Shown here piece after piece: positions 17,600-25,970 of a stretch of DNA of 64,000 nt. The stretch covers positions 186,001 through 250,000 of the forward strand of contig NZ_RJKL01000001.1 of NCBI RefSeq assembly GCF_003751945.1, written 5' to 3'. This stretch comes from Couchioplanes caeruleus (GTDB lineage: Bacteria > Actinomycetota > Actinomycetes > Mycobacteriales > Micromonosporaceae). A program made the position numbers and the translations under genes. Within the stretch, counting starts at the first letter, position 1. Each line of letters begins with the position of its first letter. A model generated the notes under the pieces. That model saw nothing but the letters and a program-made list of their open reading frames with translations. It made no database searches and was not told the origin of the DNA.

Positions 17600-17722
17600 C
17601 GAGCGCACCTGCCCACTCGCCCACCCGATCTCCTCCGGCTGCGGCGTGTAGAACACGTGCAACTCCCGAGCCGACAAGAACCGCTTGAATCTCGGATACG
17701 CGGTCCGCTCGATCGACGTCAC
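17600..17722 (-). pseudogene. Tn3-family transposase, N-terminal fossil
   Basis: The minus strand reads MTSIERTAYPRFKRFLSARE followed by LHVFYTPQPEEIGWAS, the characteristic N-terminus (DUF4158) of Tn3-family transposases. After about 38 residues the similarity is lost, the frame drifting into Pro/Arg-rich sequence. No terminal inverted repeat is evident. A piece of a Tn3 transposase C-terminus lies 40 kb away at 57.9 kb; nothing shows they were one element. Confidence 0.75.
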
Positions 17723-17794
17723 GCCACATCACGCCCCACACCCGTAGAGATCAACCCGTACGGATCGAGGAACTCATGGACGAGCGGTCAGGTC

Positions 17795-18379
17795 TCATGG
17801 GGCGAGCGCGGCCAGGGCCAGTTCCACGAGGCTGTCGGCGTAGTCGTCGGTGAGCGGCCCGGTGCGCAACAACCACCGGTGGTAGATCGGACCGAAGAGG
17901 AGTTCGACCGCCTGGTCGAGGTCGACCTCGGCGCGCACCTGCCCGGCGTGCTGGCCGGCGCGCAGACGGTCCTTCACCGCGTCGAGCTGGGGCCGCAGGA
18001 GCCGGTCGCGGGCCTGCTCGGCGAGCGCGTCGTCCGCCAGCGTCTCGATGGTCAGCGCGCGGGTGGTCGCGGACAACTGGCTGTCGGCGAACTCCGCAAC
18101 AGTGCTCCGCACGACCGCGCGCAGGTCGGTGCGGAGGTCGCCGGTGTCGGGCAGCGCGACGGGCCCGGCGGCCGTGACCGCCTCCACGAGCGCGTCCAGG
18201 ATCACCGCGCCTTTGCCGCGCCACCACCGGTAGATGGTCTGTTTGCCCACGCCGGCGCGTGCGGCGATCGCCTCGACGGTCAGGTCGGCGTATCCGGTTT
18301 CCGGCAACAGGCCGAGGGCGGCGTCGAGGACGGCCCTGCGCGCACGCTCGTTGCGACGGCCGGGATCGGGAGTGGGCAT
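17795..18379 (-). CDS. TetR-family repressor of the glycosyltransferase
   Basis: A 194-residue TetR regulator. The helix-turn-helix is AVLDAALGLLPETGYADLTV followed by EAIAARAGVGKQTIYRWWRG; the C-terminal domain (TetR_C type, DLRTDLRAVVRSTVAEF) would bind the inducer. It is divergent from the macrolide-type glycosyltransferase, with two near-identical perfect palindromes in between, so repression of both genes and release by the glycosyltransferase substrate are likely. Confidence 0.94.
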   Translation of the reverse strand: MPTPDPGRRNERARRAVLDAALGLLPETGYADLTVEAIAARAGVGKQTIYRWWRGKGAVILDALVEAVTAAGPVALPDTGDLRTDLRAVVRSTVAEFADSQLSATTRALTIETLADDALAEQARDRLLRPQLDAVKDRLRAGQHAGQVRAEVDLDQAVELLFGPIYHRWLLRTGPLTDDYADSLVELALAALAP

Positions 18380-18395
18380 CCGGGCACCTTACCGC

Positions 18396-18418
18396 AGACG
18401 AGACGAACCGTCTCGTCT
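18396..18418. promoter_or_regulatory. TetR operator 1 (perfect palindrome)
   Basis: AGACGAGACG - AAC - CGTCTCGTCT: ten-base perfect arms around three bases. It ends on the first T of a consensus -35 hexamer. Confidence 0.85.
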
Positions 18419-18447
18419 TGACACGGTGGAAGCGTCGGAGGCACTCT
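18418..18447 (+). promoter_or_regulatory. Probable promoter of the glycosyltransferase gene
   Basis: A consensus TTGACA lies at 18418-18423. Eighteen bases later CACTCT (18442-18447) is a weak -10 candidate. Transcription would start inside operator 2, so both operators clamp the promoter. The -10 call is uncertain. Confidence 0.55.
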
Positions 18448-18448
18448 A

Positions 18449-18467
18449 ACGAGACGAACCGTCTCGT
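18449..18467. promoter_or_regulatory. TetR operator 2 (perfect palindrome)
   Basis: ACGAGACG - AAC - CGTCTCGT, identical over 19 bases to the core of operator 1, with centres 51 bases apart. It lies 22 bases before the glycosyltransferase start codon. Confidence 0.85.
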
Positions 18468-18489
18468 CTCGCTTTCGTGAAGGAGAACC

Positions 18490-19677
18490 ATGGCCCACAT
18501 CGCGATGGTCAGCATCCCGGCACACGGGCACGTCAACCCCAGCCTGGACGTCGTGCACACGCTCGTGGCACGAGGCCACCGGGTCACCTACGCCAACGCC
18601 GCCTCGTTCGGCGACGTCATCGCCCGTACGGGAGCCGAACTCAAGCCGTACCGTTCCACCCTGCCCAGCACCGACAAGATGTGGCCCGAGGACCCGATCG
18701 AGCAGCTAACGCTGTTCCTCGACGACGCGGTCGCCATGCTCCCGCAGCTCCGCGCCGCGTACGCCGACGACCGACCGGACCTGTTCCTCTACGACATCGC
18801 CGGCGCCCCGGCCCGGCTCCTCGGCGAACAGTGGGACATCCCCGCCGTCCAGCTCTCGCCCACCTTCGTCGCCTGGGACGGATACGAGCAGGAGATGGCA
18901 CCGGTCGTCGACGCCATCCGCGCCGACCCACGCGGCGCGGACTACTACCGGCGATTCGCCGGCTGGCTCGCGGCCAACGGATCATCCACCACGGACAGCG
19001 TCGCCTTCCAGGGCCGGCCGCCCCGCTGCCTCGCCCTGGTGCCCCGCGCCCTGCAGCCACACGCGGACCGGGTCGACCCCGCCGTCTACAGCTTCGTCGG
19101 CCCCGCCCTAGGCGACCGCCGCGACCAGGGCGGCTGGACCCGCCCCGCAACTGCCGACAAGGTGCTGCTCGTGTCCCTCGGATCGGCCAACACCCGCCAC
19201 CCCGACTTCTACCGCCGCTGTATCACCGCCTTCGGCACACTCCCCGGCTGGCACACAGTCCTGCAGATCGGCCGGCACGTCGACGCCGCCGAGCTCGGCA
19301 CCCTCCCGGCCCGCGTCGAAGCGCACAACTGGATTCCCCAGCTCGCGGTCCTGCAGCAGGCGGACGCGTTCCTCACCCACGCCGGGATGGGCGGCAGCAG
19401 CGAGGGACTGTACTGCGGCACCCCCATGATCGCCGCACCCCAGGCCACCGACCAGTTCGCCAACGCCGACCAACTCGCCGCACTCGGCGTGGCCCGCATC
19501 GTCGATCCAGCGACCGTGACCCCCGACGAGCTACGCCGAGCGTTGCTGCACCTCACGTCCGACACGACCGTGACGACCCGCTGCGCCGCCATCCAGCGCC
19601 AGGTGCGTGAGCAAGGCAGCGCAGCGCACGCGGCCGACTTGATCGAGGCCGAACTGGCCGAAGCCGTCATGCGGTAA
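18490..19677 (+). CDS. Macrolide-type (MGT) family GT1 glycosyltransferase
   Basis: A 395-residue UDP-sugar-dependent GT1 glycosyltransferase of the OleD/Mgt family. N-domain: HIAMVSIPAHGHVNPSLDVV with the catalytic His in AHGHVNP. C-domain: NWIPQLAVLQQADAFLTHAG then MGGSSEGLYCGTPMIAAPQA, the nucleotide-sugar-binding signature. Relatives inactivate macrolides or other hydroxylated natural products by glucosylation. AAGGAG lies 5-10 bases upstream of ATG 18490. Tight TetR control suggests an inducible detoxification or self-resistance gene. Confidence 0.93.
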   Translation: MAHIAMVSIPAHGHVNPSLDVVHTLVARGHRVTYANAASFGDVIARTGAELKPYRSTLPSTDKMWPEDPIEQLTLFLDDAVAMLPQLRAAYADDRPDLFLYDIAGAPARLLGEQWDIPAVQLSPTFVAWDGYEQEMAPVVDAIRADPRGADYYRRFAGWLAANGSSTTDSVAFQGRPPRCLALVPRALQPHADRVDPAVYSFVGPALGDRRDQGGWTRPATADKVLLVSLGSANTRHPDFYRRCITAFGTLPGWHTVLQIGRHVDAAELGTLPARVEAHNWIPQLAVLQQADAFLTHAGMGGSSEGLYCGTPMIAAPQATDQFANADQLAALGVARIVDPATVTPDELRRALLHLTSDTTVTTRCAAIQRQVREQGSAAHAADLIEAELAEAVMR

Positions 19678-19799
19678 CCGACGCAGCGCTCCGACGACGG
19701 ATTGACCTTCACTGTGTTCGCGGCCATCGCCAAGTCCCACGTCAGCAGATCGTCGAAGGAACCCGTGAGGGCCTCGACGCCGCCCGCGCCCGAGGGCGC

Positions 19800-19827
19800 G
19801 GGCGCGTGGGCGGCCGCCCACGCGCCC
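19800..19827. terminator. Bidirectional terminator-like palindrome
   Basis: A perfect 14+14 base palindrome (GGGCGCGTGGGCGG then its complement, no spacer) between the converging glycosyltransferase and mraY genes; a smaller GC hairpin precedes it. It has no T-run, as is usual in high-GC actinobacteria. Confidence 0.7.
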
Positions 19828-19893
19828 TGACCATCGATCAGGCGGACGCAGGGAATCTGACTGAATGGCACGACCCAGGCGTGTCGCGTGGCC

Positions 19894-20997
19894 CTATCCG
19901 GCGGCCGCCAGGAAGTCCGAGTAGAACAGGCCCAGACCAGCCGCCACGCAGACACCCGCCACGGTCCAGAACCGGACCACGATGTTGACCTCGCTCCACC
20001 CGGCCAGTTCGAAGTGGTGGTGCAGCGGCACCATCCGGAAGACACGTTTACCAGTGGTCTGGAACGAGACGATCTGGATCACCCAGGTCACGGTGATGAT
20101 GAAGAACAGACCGCCGATCAGGATCGAGAGCAGCGTGGTGCGGGTTGCCACCGCGAGCCCGCCGATCAGGGCGCCGAGCCCGAGCGAGCCCACGTCGCCC
20201 ATGAAGATCCGCGCCGGGGACGTGTTCCACCACAGGAAGCCCACGCAGGCAGCAGCGGCCGCCGCCGCGATCATGGCGATCTCGAGGGGATCCCGGACCT
20301 GGTAGCAGTAGTCGTTCGCACGGGCGTACGTTTCGTCGGCACACCAGTGCCGGTATTGCCAGTACCCGATCAGCGCGTACGCGCCGAGCACCAGGGTCGA
20401 CGCGCCGGTGGCCAGGCCGTCGAGGCCGTCGGTGAGGTTCACGCCGTTCGACATCGCCGTGATCACGAAGACGAACACGATCACCGAGCCGACCTTGCCG
20501 ACGTTCCACCAGCTGATGTCCCGGATGAACGAGATGTGCTCGCTGGCCACCGTCTGGCCGTTGGTGCTGGCCACGTAGAGGGCGGCGATGCCGAACCCGG
20601 TGCCGATGATCGCCTGGCCGAGCAGCTTGCCCTTGGCGGACAAGCCGTCGGAGTTGCGCTTGCGGACCTTGAGGAAGTCGTCGACGAAGCCGACCGCGCC
20701 GCAGAAGACGAAGAGGCCGAGCAGGACGAGGGCCGTCATGGTCGGCTTCTCCTGCGCGATCTGCCGCTCGGGCAGCGTGGTCAGCGCCAGGTGCCCGGCG
20801 ACGTAGGCCAAGAGGGTCGCCACGATGAACACGACGCCACCCATCGCAGGGGTGCCCTTCTTGCCCTGGTTCGAGGCGAGCCCGAGGGAGCGGATCGGCT
20901 GTCCGGCCTTGAGCGCGGTAAAGACCCGGATCGCCACCGGCGTGCCGAACAGGGAGATGATGAACGCGACGGCGGCCGCGACGATGACCGCCCTCAC
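19894..20997 (-). CDS. mraY: Phospho-MurNAc-pentapeptide transferase MraY, outside a dcw cluster
   Basis: A 367-residue enzyme with ten membrane spans that makes lipid I from UDP-MurNAc-pentapeptide and undecaprenyl phosphate. All signatures are intact: the DD-x-x-K motif in [48 protein letters not shown], and HHHFE. GTG 20997 is preceded by GGAGG at seven bases. No division or wall genes adjoin it (neighbours are a glycosyltransferase and a DUF664 gene), so it is either a second copy or a displaced one. A second copy could tolerate MraY-directed antibiotics; that is inference. Confidence 0.95.
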   Translation of the reverse strand: MRAVIVAAAVAFIISLFGTPVAIRVFTALKAGQPIRSLGLASNQGKKGTPAMGGVVFIVATLLAYVAGHLALTTLPERQIAQEKPTMTALVLLGLFVFCGAVGFVDDFLKVRKRNSDGLSAKGKLLGQAIIGTGFGIAALYVASTNGQTVASEHISFIRDISWWNVGKVGSVIVFVFVITAMSNGVNLTDGLDGLATGASTLVLGAYALIGYWQYRHWCADETYARANDYCYQVRDPLEIAMIAAAAAAACVGFLWWNTSPARIFMGDVGSLGLGALIGGLAVATRTTLLSILIGGLFFIITVTWVIQIVSFQTTGKRVFRMVPLHHHFELAGWSEVNIVVRFWTVAGVCVAAGLGLFYSDFLAAAG

Positions 20998-21025
20998 GGG
21001 CGAGCCTCCACGAGATCGGGAACTC

Positions 21026-21667
21026 TCACAACGCGGGCCCCACCGTTCGATGAGTGTCGGATAGCTCGGCATGTTGCGAGCCGCCGGCCGCTTCCTGTGC
21101 AGCCCGCTCGATCGTCGCCCAGTGCGCCTCGCGGGCCTCCGTGTCGACCTGTTCCTCGTACTCAGCCATCACCCCGGTCCGGCCATCGACCTGCTCACGC
21201 AGGATGTCGGCGTGCCCGGCATGCCGGGCGGTCTCCTGAAGAACGTGGACCATGATGGTGAACAGATTGACGTCGGGCCGCGACCACCATGGCACGTGGC
21301 CAGGCGCGTCAATGGGAAGCTCGTTGATCGTCGCGCCCGCATGTACCCAGGCACGCTGATAGAAGTCGATGATCTGTTCGCGGCTCTCGGTCGGGATCAC
21401 CCACAGGTCGCTGCCATCCGCGTCCTGCCATCGCCGCAGCGGCTCCGGGAACGGGCGGCCGAAGACCTCACCGAAATACCAGGCCTCCACTGTCGCCAAG
21501 TGCTTCACCAGGCCAAGGAGATTCGTTCCCGTCGTCGTCAGAGGACGCCGGACGTCGTACTCGGACAGGCCATCGAGCTTCCATACCAGTGCCCGACGTG
21601 TCGACCTGAGTTGGCCGTGCAAGTAGTCCTTCACGAGATCATCGATCACGGGACACGAGCTTGCCAT
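21026..21667 (-). CDS. DinB/DUF664 family protein
   Basis: A 213-residue protein of the DinB-like four-helix metalloenzyme superfamily (DUF664 branch). His residues fit the metal triad: [18 protein letters not shown] near 55, and [20 protein letters not shown] near 140-155. [18 protein letters not shown] is the usual N-terminal pattern. Some family members are mycothiol-dependent S-transferases; this one is unassigned. It ends 29 bases upstream of the mraY start on the same strand, so the two may be co-transcribed. Confidence 0.88.
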   Translation of the reverse strand: MASSCPVIDDLVKDYLHGQLRSTRRALVWKLDGLSEYDVRRPLTTTGTNLLGLVKHLATVEAWYFGEVFGRPFPEPLRRWQDADGSDLWVIPTESREQIIDFYQRAWVHAGATINELPIDAPGHVPWWSRPDVNLFTIMVHVLQETARHAGHADILREQVDGRTGVMAEYEEQVDTEAREAHWATIERAAQEAAGGSQHAELSDTHRTVGPAL

Positions 21668-21831
21668 CCGACGACAAGCAGAGCAGCCCCGGCGCCCGGG
21701 TCGGATTGTCAGCCAGGCTCGACGAGAGGCGGGGCCGCGCAGCCCGCCGCACCACTGCGGGCCCCAGGATCAGCTTCCGCGTCTCACACCGGCCCGGCGG
21801 GGCGGCCCTCCCGGCCGTTGTCGGCGGCGCC

Positions 21832-22680
21832 CTACCATCCCGGCGAGTCGTCGCGTTCGGGCGTGTCCTGCCGTACCGGTGTGCCGTGCCCGCTGCGTCG
21901 TTGCGGCCCGGGGGAGACCCCCGCCGGGCGCCGCCGGACCCGGGCCATGTCGGCCGGACGGGTGTGGTCCACGATGCTCGGCATCTCAGGCTCATCCACC
22001 CGCAGCGGCATCAAGGTGTCCGTGATCGCCTGCATGATGCGATCCGTGGCCCGCATCGCCTGCGCCCCCGCGGAACCCGTCAGGCCCGACAGATCCACCG
22101 GCTCACCGAAACGAACCTGCACCACCGGCCGGCGCCGCATCGCCCTCAGCACCGACCGCACCACATCCTTCGGCGCCGTATACGGCAGCACCGCATGCGA
22201 TCCCCACTGCGCCACCGGGATGACGTCCGCGCCGGACAACGCCGCCATCCGGGCCACACCGGTCTTGCCGCGCTCGGGCCACATCCACGGGTCCAGGCCG
22301 ATGCGGCCCTCCGGATACACGAGCACCACCGACCCGGCCCGCAGCGCGGCGGCGGCGTTCGGCAGCGCCTCGGCGACCTGCGCGGTATGCCGGTCGACCC
22401 GCAGATGCCCGGACGCGCGCATGGCCCACCCGGCGACCGGCGCATCGAACAACCCGCCGGTCGCCATGAACCGCGGCGCCACCCCCGCAATGCTGCATGC
22501 GGCGGTCAGGATGATCGGATCCACCGGGCTGACATGGTTGGCCGCCAGGATCAACGGTCCGTGCCGCAACCCGGCCGGCACCTGCCCGGAGACCCGCAAC
22601 CGGCAGATCAGCGGCACGAGCACCCGCGAGAACCGCAGAAGCACCCGCCACAGCACCGGCACCCGCCATGACGCATCCAT
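21832..22680 (-). CDS. 1-acylglycerol-3-phosphate acyltransferase (PlsC-like)
   Basis: A 282-residue acyltransferase. The catalytic HxxxxD is in AANHVSPVDP near residue 48; the glycerophosphate-binding motif is VYPEGRIG near 122. A short hydrophobic segment at residues 10-25 would anchor it to the inner membrane, where PlsC-like enzymes make phosphatidic acid. The last 40 residues (RRRPAGVSPGPQRRSGHG) are basic and low-complexity, probably disordered. Confidence 0.9.
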   Translation of the reverse strand: MDASWRVPVLWRVLLRFSRVLVPLICRLRVSGQVPAGLRHGPLILAANHVSPVDPIILTAACSIAGVAPRFMATGGLFDAPVAGWAMRASGHLRVDRHTAQVAEALPNAAAALRAGSVVLVYPEGRIGLDPWMWPERGKTGVARMAALSGADVIPVAQWGSHAVLPYTAPKDVVRSVLRAMRRRPVVQVRFGEPVDLSGLTGSAGAQAMRATDRIMQAITDTLMPLRVDEPEMPSIVDHTRPADMARVRRRPAGVSPGPQRRSGHGTPVRQDTPERDDSPGW

Positions 22681-23026
22681 CAGGCCGCCATGATCGCACG
22701 CCCCCTCCGTCGCCGCGGCCGCCCCTGGCCCCCAAGCCCGCCCCGCCCTGCCCCGGCCCGCGCCCGGGACGTGCCGCGTCCGGCCCAGGACTGGTACGCG
22801 CCCGTGCCCGGCCGCCGTCCGCCAAGCCGGCCGACGGCCCCGCGCTCACGTCCGAGCCCAGGCCCGCGCCGCCCGGGCGTAGTCCGGCACCCCAGGGCTA
22901 TCAGTAGCCCCACGCTCGAGCCCGACGCTCACACCGCGGTCCCGCTCGGCAGCGACGGCGGCAGCTCAACGACACCCCCCGGGTAGCGGCTGGGCTCGGG
23001 CGCATCCCACGACGTCTCGGCAGCGC
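22681..23026. other. Gene-free interval, proline/arginine-codon-rich
   Basis: No plausible gene. The sequence is C-rich on the plus strand with short repeats of CCCGG and CGCCC type. It holds the upstream region of the acyltransferase gene and the region downstream of the next gene. Confidence 0.6.
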
Positions 23027-24022
23027 TCAACCGGCTTCGCCCAGCTCCTGCAACCGTGCCTCGATCTCCGCCAACTCCGCCCGTAACCGCTGCGCCTGCT
23101 GCTCCGCCTGGGCGCGCTCGGCGGCCATGATCTGCTCCACCGCCTCCTGCACCCCGGGCACGTCGACCAGCGACGCCATCCGCAGCGCCTCGGCGGGGCG
23201 GATGATGTAGGGCTTCGCCAGCGCCTTCGACCCCTGGTTGGCCGCCACCGTCCACTCGCCCTCGGCGTAGGCGAGCGTGACGGTCAGCTCCGGCAACGGC
23301 TTCGGCCGCGCCGCCCGGCCGGACGACTTGCGAGGCGCTGGAGCGGTCCCCGAAGCCCGCCGTTCGCCGGCGGCTGCCGAGGCCGCCCCGGACGCCGACG
23401 CGGCAGCACCCGGAGAGGATCCCGAGGACGCCGCCGACCCGGACGGCGGCGCCTCAGCGCCTGGGGAGGATCCCGACGTCGCAGCTTGCGCAGAGAGAGC
23501 CGAGGACGCCGAGCCGGAAGCATGCGAGCTCGCCCGCCCGTTCGTCACACCACCACTGGGCCGCGCCGACTCCGCGCCGTTTCCCGATCGCGGCTCTGAC
23601 ACCCGACCCGCGCCGCGGGAAACCCCGGAAGCCAGGGGAGCACCGGAGGCATCCGACGCGCGGGAGGCGCCGGGCCGACCACCCCGGGCGGGAACCACCG
23701 GCTTGTCGATGACGAACTCCGGCTCCGGTCGACTCGGCGGCGCCGGCGGTGGGGGAGCCGCCTTCCTCGCCGTCGCGCCCTTCGGCGCCACCCGTAGGTC
23801 GGCGGGCGCGAACGGCAGCTCGTCGCGGCCGAAGCGCACCACCACCCACTCGTCCGACTCCGCCGGATCGGTCAGTGCCACCACCTGGCCGAGCTGGCCC
23901 GCGATCTGACCCGCGGACTCGGTGAACACCACCTTCGGCTTGCGTCCGGCCGCCACCGCGTCCCGGATCACCTGCAACTCGTCCGCTCCGAGCCCTCGCA
24001 CCCCGGTCCGCGCCGCCGCCAT
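23027..24022 (-). CDS. Hypothetical protein with low-complexity linker and C-terminal coiled coil
   Basis: A 331-residue actinobacterial-type protein in three parts. Residues 1-85 are an ordered domain (VFTESAGQIAGQLGQVVALT, WVVVRFGRDELPFAPADL). Residues 90-235 are a Ser/Ala/Gly/Pro-rich linker. Residues 240-331 carry LPELTVTLAYAEGEWTVAAN, a conserved IIRPAEALRMASLVDVPGV and a terminal coiled coil rich in Ala, Glu and Gln. ATG 24022 follows GAGGGGTGGGG. It may belong to the DUF6319 group but I am not certain. The ordered ends with a variable linker suggest a scaffold or DNA-associated role. Confidence 0.82.
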   Translation of the reverse strand: MAAARTGVRGLGADELQVIRDAVAAGRKPKVVFTESAGQIAGQLGQVVALTDPAESDEWVVVRFGRDELPFAPADLRVAPKGATARKAAPPPPAPPSRPEPEFVIDKPVVPARGGRPGASRASDASGAPLASGVSRGAGRVSEPRSGNGAESARPSGGVTNGRASSHASGSASSALSAQAATSGSSPGAEAPPSGSAASSGSSPGAAASASGAASAAAGERRASGTAPAPRKSSGRAARPKPLPELTVTLAYAEGEWTVAANQGSKALAKPYIIRPAEALRMASLVDVPGVQEAVEQIMAAERAQAEQQAQRLRAELAEIEARLQELGEAG

Positions 24023-24146
24023 CGTCCCCACCCCTCGCCCTAGAACGTGTGTTCCAACGACGTCAGTTCTACCAGGACCGTCCGACAAGACCGTGCGGCC
24101 GCCCCGTCAGACTGAGGAATCCGGCGACAATCTGCTTGGTCGATAA

Positions 24147-24161
24147 TTGACATTATGTCAA
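24147..24161. promoter_or_regulatory. Palindrome TTGACA-TTA-TGTCAA
   Basis: A perfect six-base inverted repeat in the gap between the divergent hypothetical gene and the recombinase, in locally AT-rich sequence. TTGACA reads as a -35 on both strands; which gene it serves is unclear. Confidence 0.45.
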
Positions 24162-24352
24162 CCTGAGCGTGAAAACGGGGCTGACAACCACGAAACACGT
24201 ACACACGAAATCCTTGCCGCGCCGAGGCAACGGCGGCGTCACCGCCGGGCGGCGCGCTCCGTGAAGGCACACGCGCTTCACGTCTACAGAACGGCGCACC
24301 CGCAGAACAGCCGAACGGCGCACCCACGGAGAACGGCACCAGCGCCCACCGG

Positions 24353-24422
24353 CGACGGCATCAGCGGACCCACCGGACGGGACCGCCCACCCGACGGCAT
24401 CAGCGGACCCACCAGACGGGAC
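24353..24422. repeat. Direct repeat, 31-base unit, two copies
   Basis: Copies at 24353-24383 and 24392-24422 differ by one base, with a 39-base period; the unit begins CGACGGCATCAGCGGACCC. A shorter direct repeat, GAACGGCGCACCC, lies upstream at 24289 and 24313. They occupy the 90 bases before the recombinase gene. Confidence 0.85.
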
Positions 24423-24424
24423 TT

Positions 24425-24450
24425 TCCTGCATAATATTCCTTATGCAGGA
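24425..24450. promoter_or_regulatory. Palindrome overlapping the recombinase start codon
   Basis: TCCTGCATAA - TATTCC - TTATGCAGGA, ten-base perfect arms. The ATG of the recombinase (24443) is inside the right arm. CATAAT at 24430-24435 could be a -10 giving a leaderless transcript. Confidence 0.75.
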
Positions 24451-25402
24451 TGAACAAGACATTCCGGTCGAAGGCCTGATCGAGGAGTTTCTCGCGGCCC
24501 GAGCCGTACGGAAACCGTCCGAGCACACCCTCCTCGCCTACCGCCGCGATCTGCACGCCGTCCTCCGCCTCCTCGGCGAGCGCGAGCAGATCACCCTCCG
24601 TGACCTCTCCCCCCGTACACTCCGGGCGGCCTTCGCCACGTTCGCCGCCGGTCGCTCCCCCGCCTCCGTCTACCGTGCCTGGTCGAGCTGGAACTCGTTC
24701 TTCGGCTTCCTCGTCGTCGACGGCGTGGTGGCCGGCAACCCGATGCCCGCGGTCAGCAAGCCGCGGATGTCGGCGCCCTCCCCCAAGCCCCTCCGCGGCG
24801 AGGACACTCCCGAACGGCTCCTGGAGGCGGTGAACCGCGCCGACGAGCGGCAGCGGGATCCGTGGCCGGAGCGGGATGTGGCCGTGCTGGCCCTGGCGTT
24901 GTGCGCCGGGTTGCGGCTGTCCGAGTTGCTCGCGCTGCGTGCCGGTTCGCTCGTGGGCCGCGACGGTGAGCGGCGGGTGGAGGTGGCCGGCAAGGGTGGG
25001 CGGCCGCGGACGGTGCCGATCGAGCCGGAGCTGGATGCGGTGGTGGCGCGGTATGTGGAGAGCCGCCGGCTGCGGTTCGGGCGGGTACGGCCGGAAGACC
25101 CGTTGCTCGTGGATCGCCGGGGTGAGCCGCTGCGCCGGGGCGGCCTGCAGTACCTGGTGCAGTCGTGTTTCCGGCGCGCGGGCGTGTCGGACCGGGTGCC
25201 GCGAGGTGCGCAGTTGCACGCGTTGCGGCACACGTTCGCGACGCGGCTGGCCGAGGACGGGGCGAATGCGTCGGAGATCATGCGGTTGCTGGGTCATGCC
25301 TCGTTGACGACGTCGCAGGGATACATCGAGGTGACGGCGGCGCAGCAGCGGGCGGCGGTGCGCGCCAACCGGACGAACAGGGCTCTGGGCCGGCTGCAAT
25401 AG
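24443..25402 (+). CDS. Tyrosine recombinase (XerC/XerD-like)
   Basis: A 319-residue site-specific recombinase. A SAM-like core-binding domain is at residues 8-95 (LIEEFLAARAV, HTLLAYRRDLHAVLRLL). The catalytic domain has Arg in GLRLSELLALR, Lys in VAGKGGRPRTVPI, His-x-x-Arg in LHALRHTFATRLAEDG, His in LLGHASLTTSQGYI, and Tyr in GYI. Length and layout match XerC/D. It has no Shine-Dalgarno and starts within a palindrome. The genuine XerC/XerD of the host would normally sit elsewhere; this could be an orphan integrase with a local target site. Confidence 0.93.
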   Translation: MQDEQDIPVEGLIEEFLAARAVRKPSEHTLLAYRRDLHAVLRLLGEREQITLRDLSPRTLRAAFATFAAGRSPASVYRAWSSWNSFFGFLVVDGVVAGNPMPAVSKPRMSAPSPKPLRGEDTPERLLEAVNRADERQRDPWPERDVAVLALALCAGLRLSELLALRAGSLVGRDGERRVEVAGKGGRPRTVPIEPELDAVVARYVESRRLRFGRVRPEDPLLVDRRGEPLRRGGLQYLVQSCFRRAGVSDRVPRGAQLHALRHTFATRLAEDGANASEIMRLLGHASLTTSQGYIEVTAAQQRAAVRANRTNRALGRLQ

Positions 25403-25439
25403 GTGATGGCGGGCGCGACCGGTCGCGCCCGCCATCACC
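25402..25439. terminator. 38-base perfect palindrome at recombinase stop
   Basis: GGTGATGGCGGGCGCGACC followed directly by its complement: 19-base arms without spacer, beginning on the last base of the stop codon. Terminator is the simplest role; a recombination site is possible. Confidence 0.75.
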
Positions 25440-25536
25440 GGCGGATCACAGGACGGCGATCAGGGGCTCCGCCGCGGTCCTGGTGGTGCGGGTCGATGCC
25501 GGCGCGGAGGGTTCCCGCGGGGCGTGGTGGGACCGT

Positions 25537-25956
25537 TCAGGCGAGGGTGAGGCTGACGTCGACGTTGCCGCGGGTGGCGTTGCTGTAGGGGCAGACCTGG
25601 TGGGCGGCGTCGAGGAGCTGCCTGGCGGTGGCTTCGTCGAGGCCGGGGAGCTCGGCTTCGATGGCGATGGTGAGGCCGAAGCCGCCGGTGCCGTTGGGGC
25701 CGATGCCGACGTCGGCGGTGATGGCGGTGTCGGTGAGGGTGATCTTCTGCTTGCCGGCGACGAGCTTGAGGGCGCTGTGGAAGCAGGCGGCGTAGCCGGC
25801 GGCGAAGAGCTGCTCGGGGTTGGTCTGCTGTCCGCCGGGGCCGCCGAGCTCCTTGGGGACGGCGAGCTCCAGGTCGAGGACGCCGTCGCTGGAGCGGGTG
25901 TGTCCGCCGCGGCCGTCTCCGGTGGCGGTGGCGGAGGCGGTGTAGAGGGACTGCAT
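25537..25956 (-). CDS. ohr: Organic hydroperoxide resistance protein Ohr
   Basis: A 139-residue OsmC/Ohr-fold thiol peroxidase that reduces fatty-acid and other organic hydroperoxides. Both catalytic cysteines are present: C58 in GYAACFHSAL and C122 in HQVCPYSNATRGNVDV, and the conserved Arg is in GHTRSSDG. ATG 25956 has GGGAGA nine bases upstream. It lies 14 bases downstream of ohrR on the same strand, forming the classical ohrR-ohr operon. Confidence 0.96.
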   Translation of the reverse strand: MQSLYTASATATGDGRGGHTRSSDGVLDLELAVPKELGGPGGQQTNPEQLFAAGYAACFHSALKLVAGKQKITLTDTAITADVGIGPNGTGGFGLTIAIEAELPGLDEATARQLLDAAHQVCPYSNATRGNVDVSLTLA

Positions 25957-25970
25957 GAGGGGTCTCCCGT

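Noticed and set aside
24289..24450. CRISPR-like array
   Set aside because: Only two unequal repeat types with two copies each, spacers of 8-11 bases and no cas genes.
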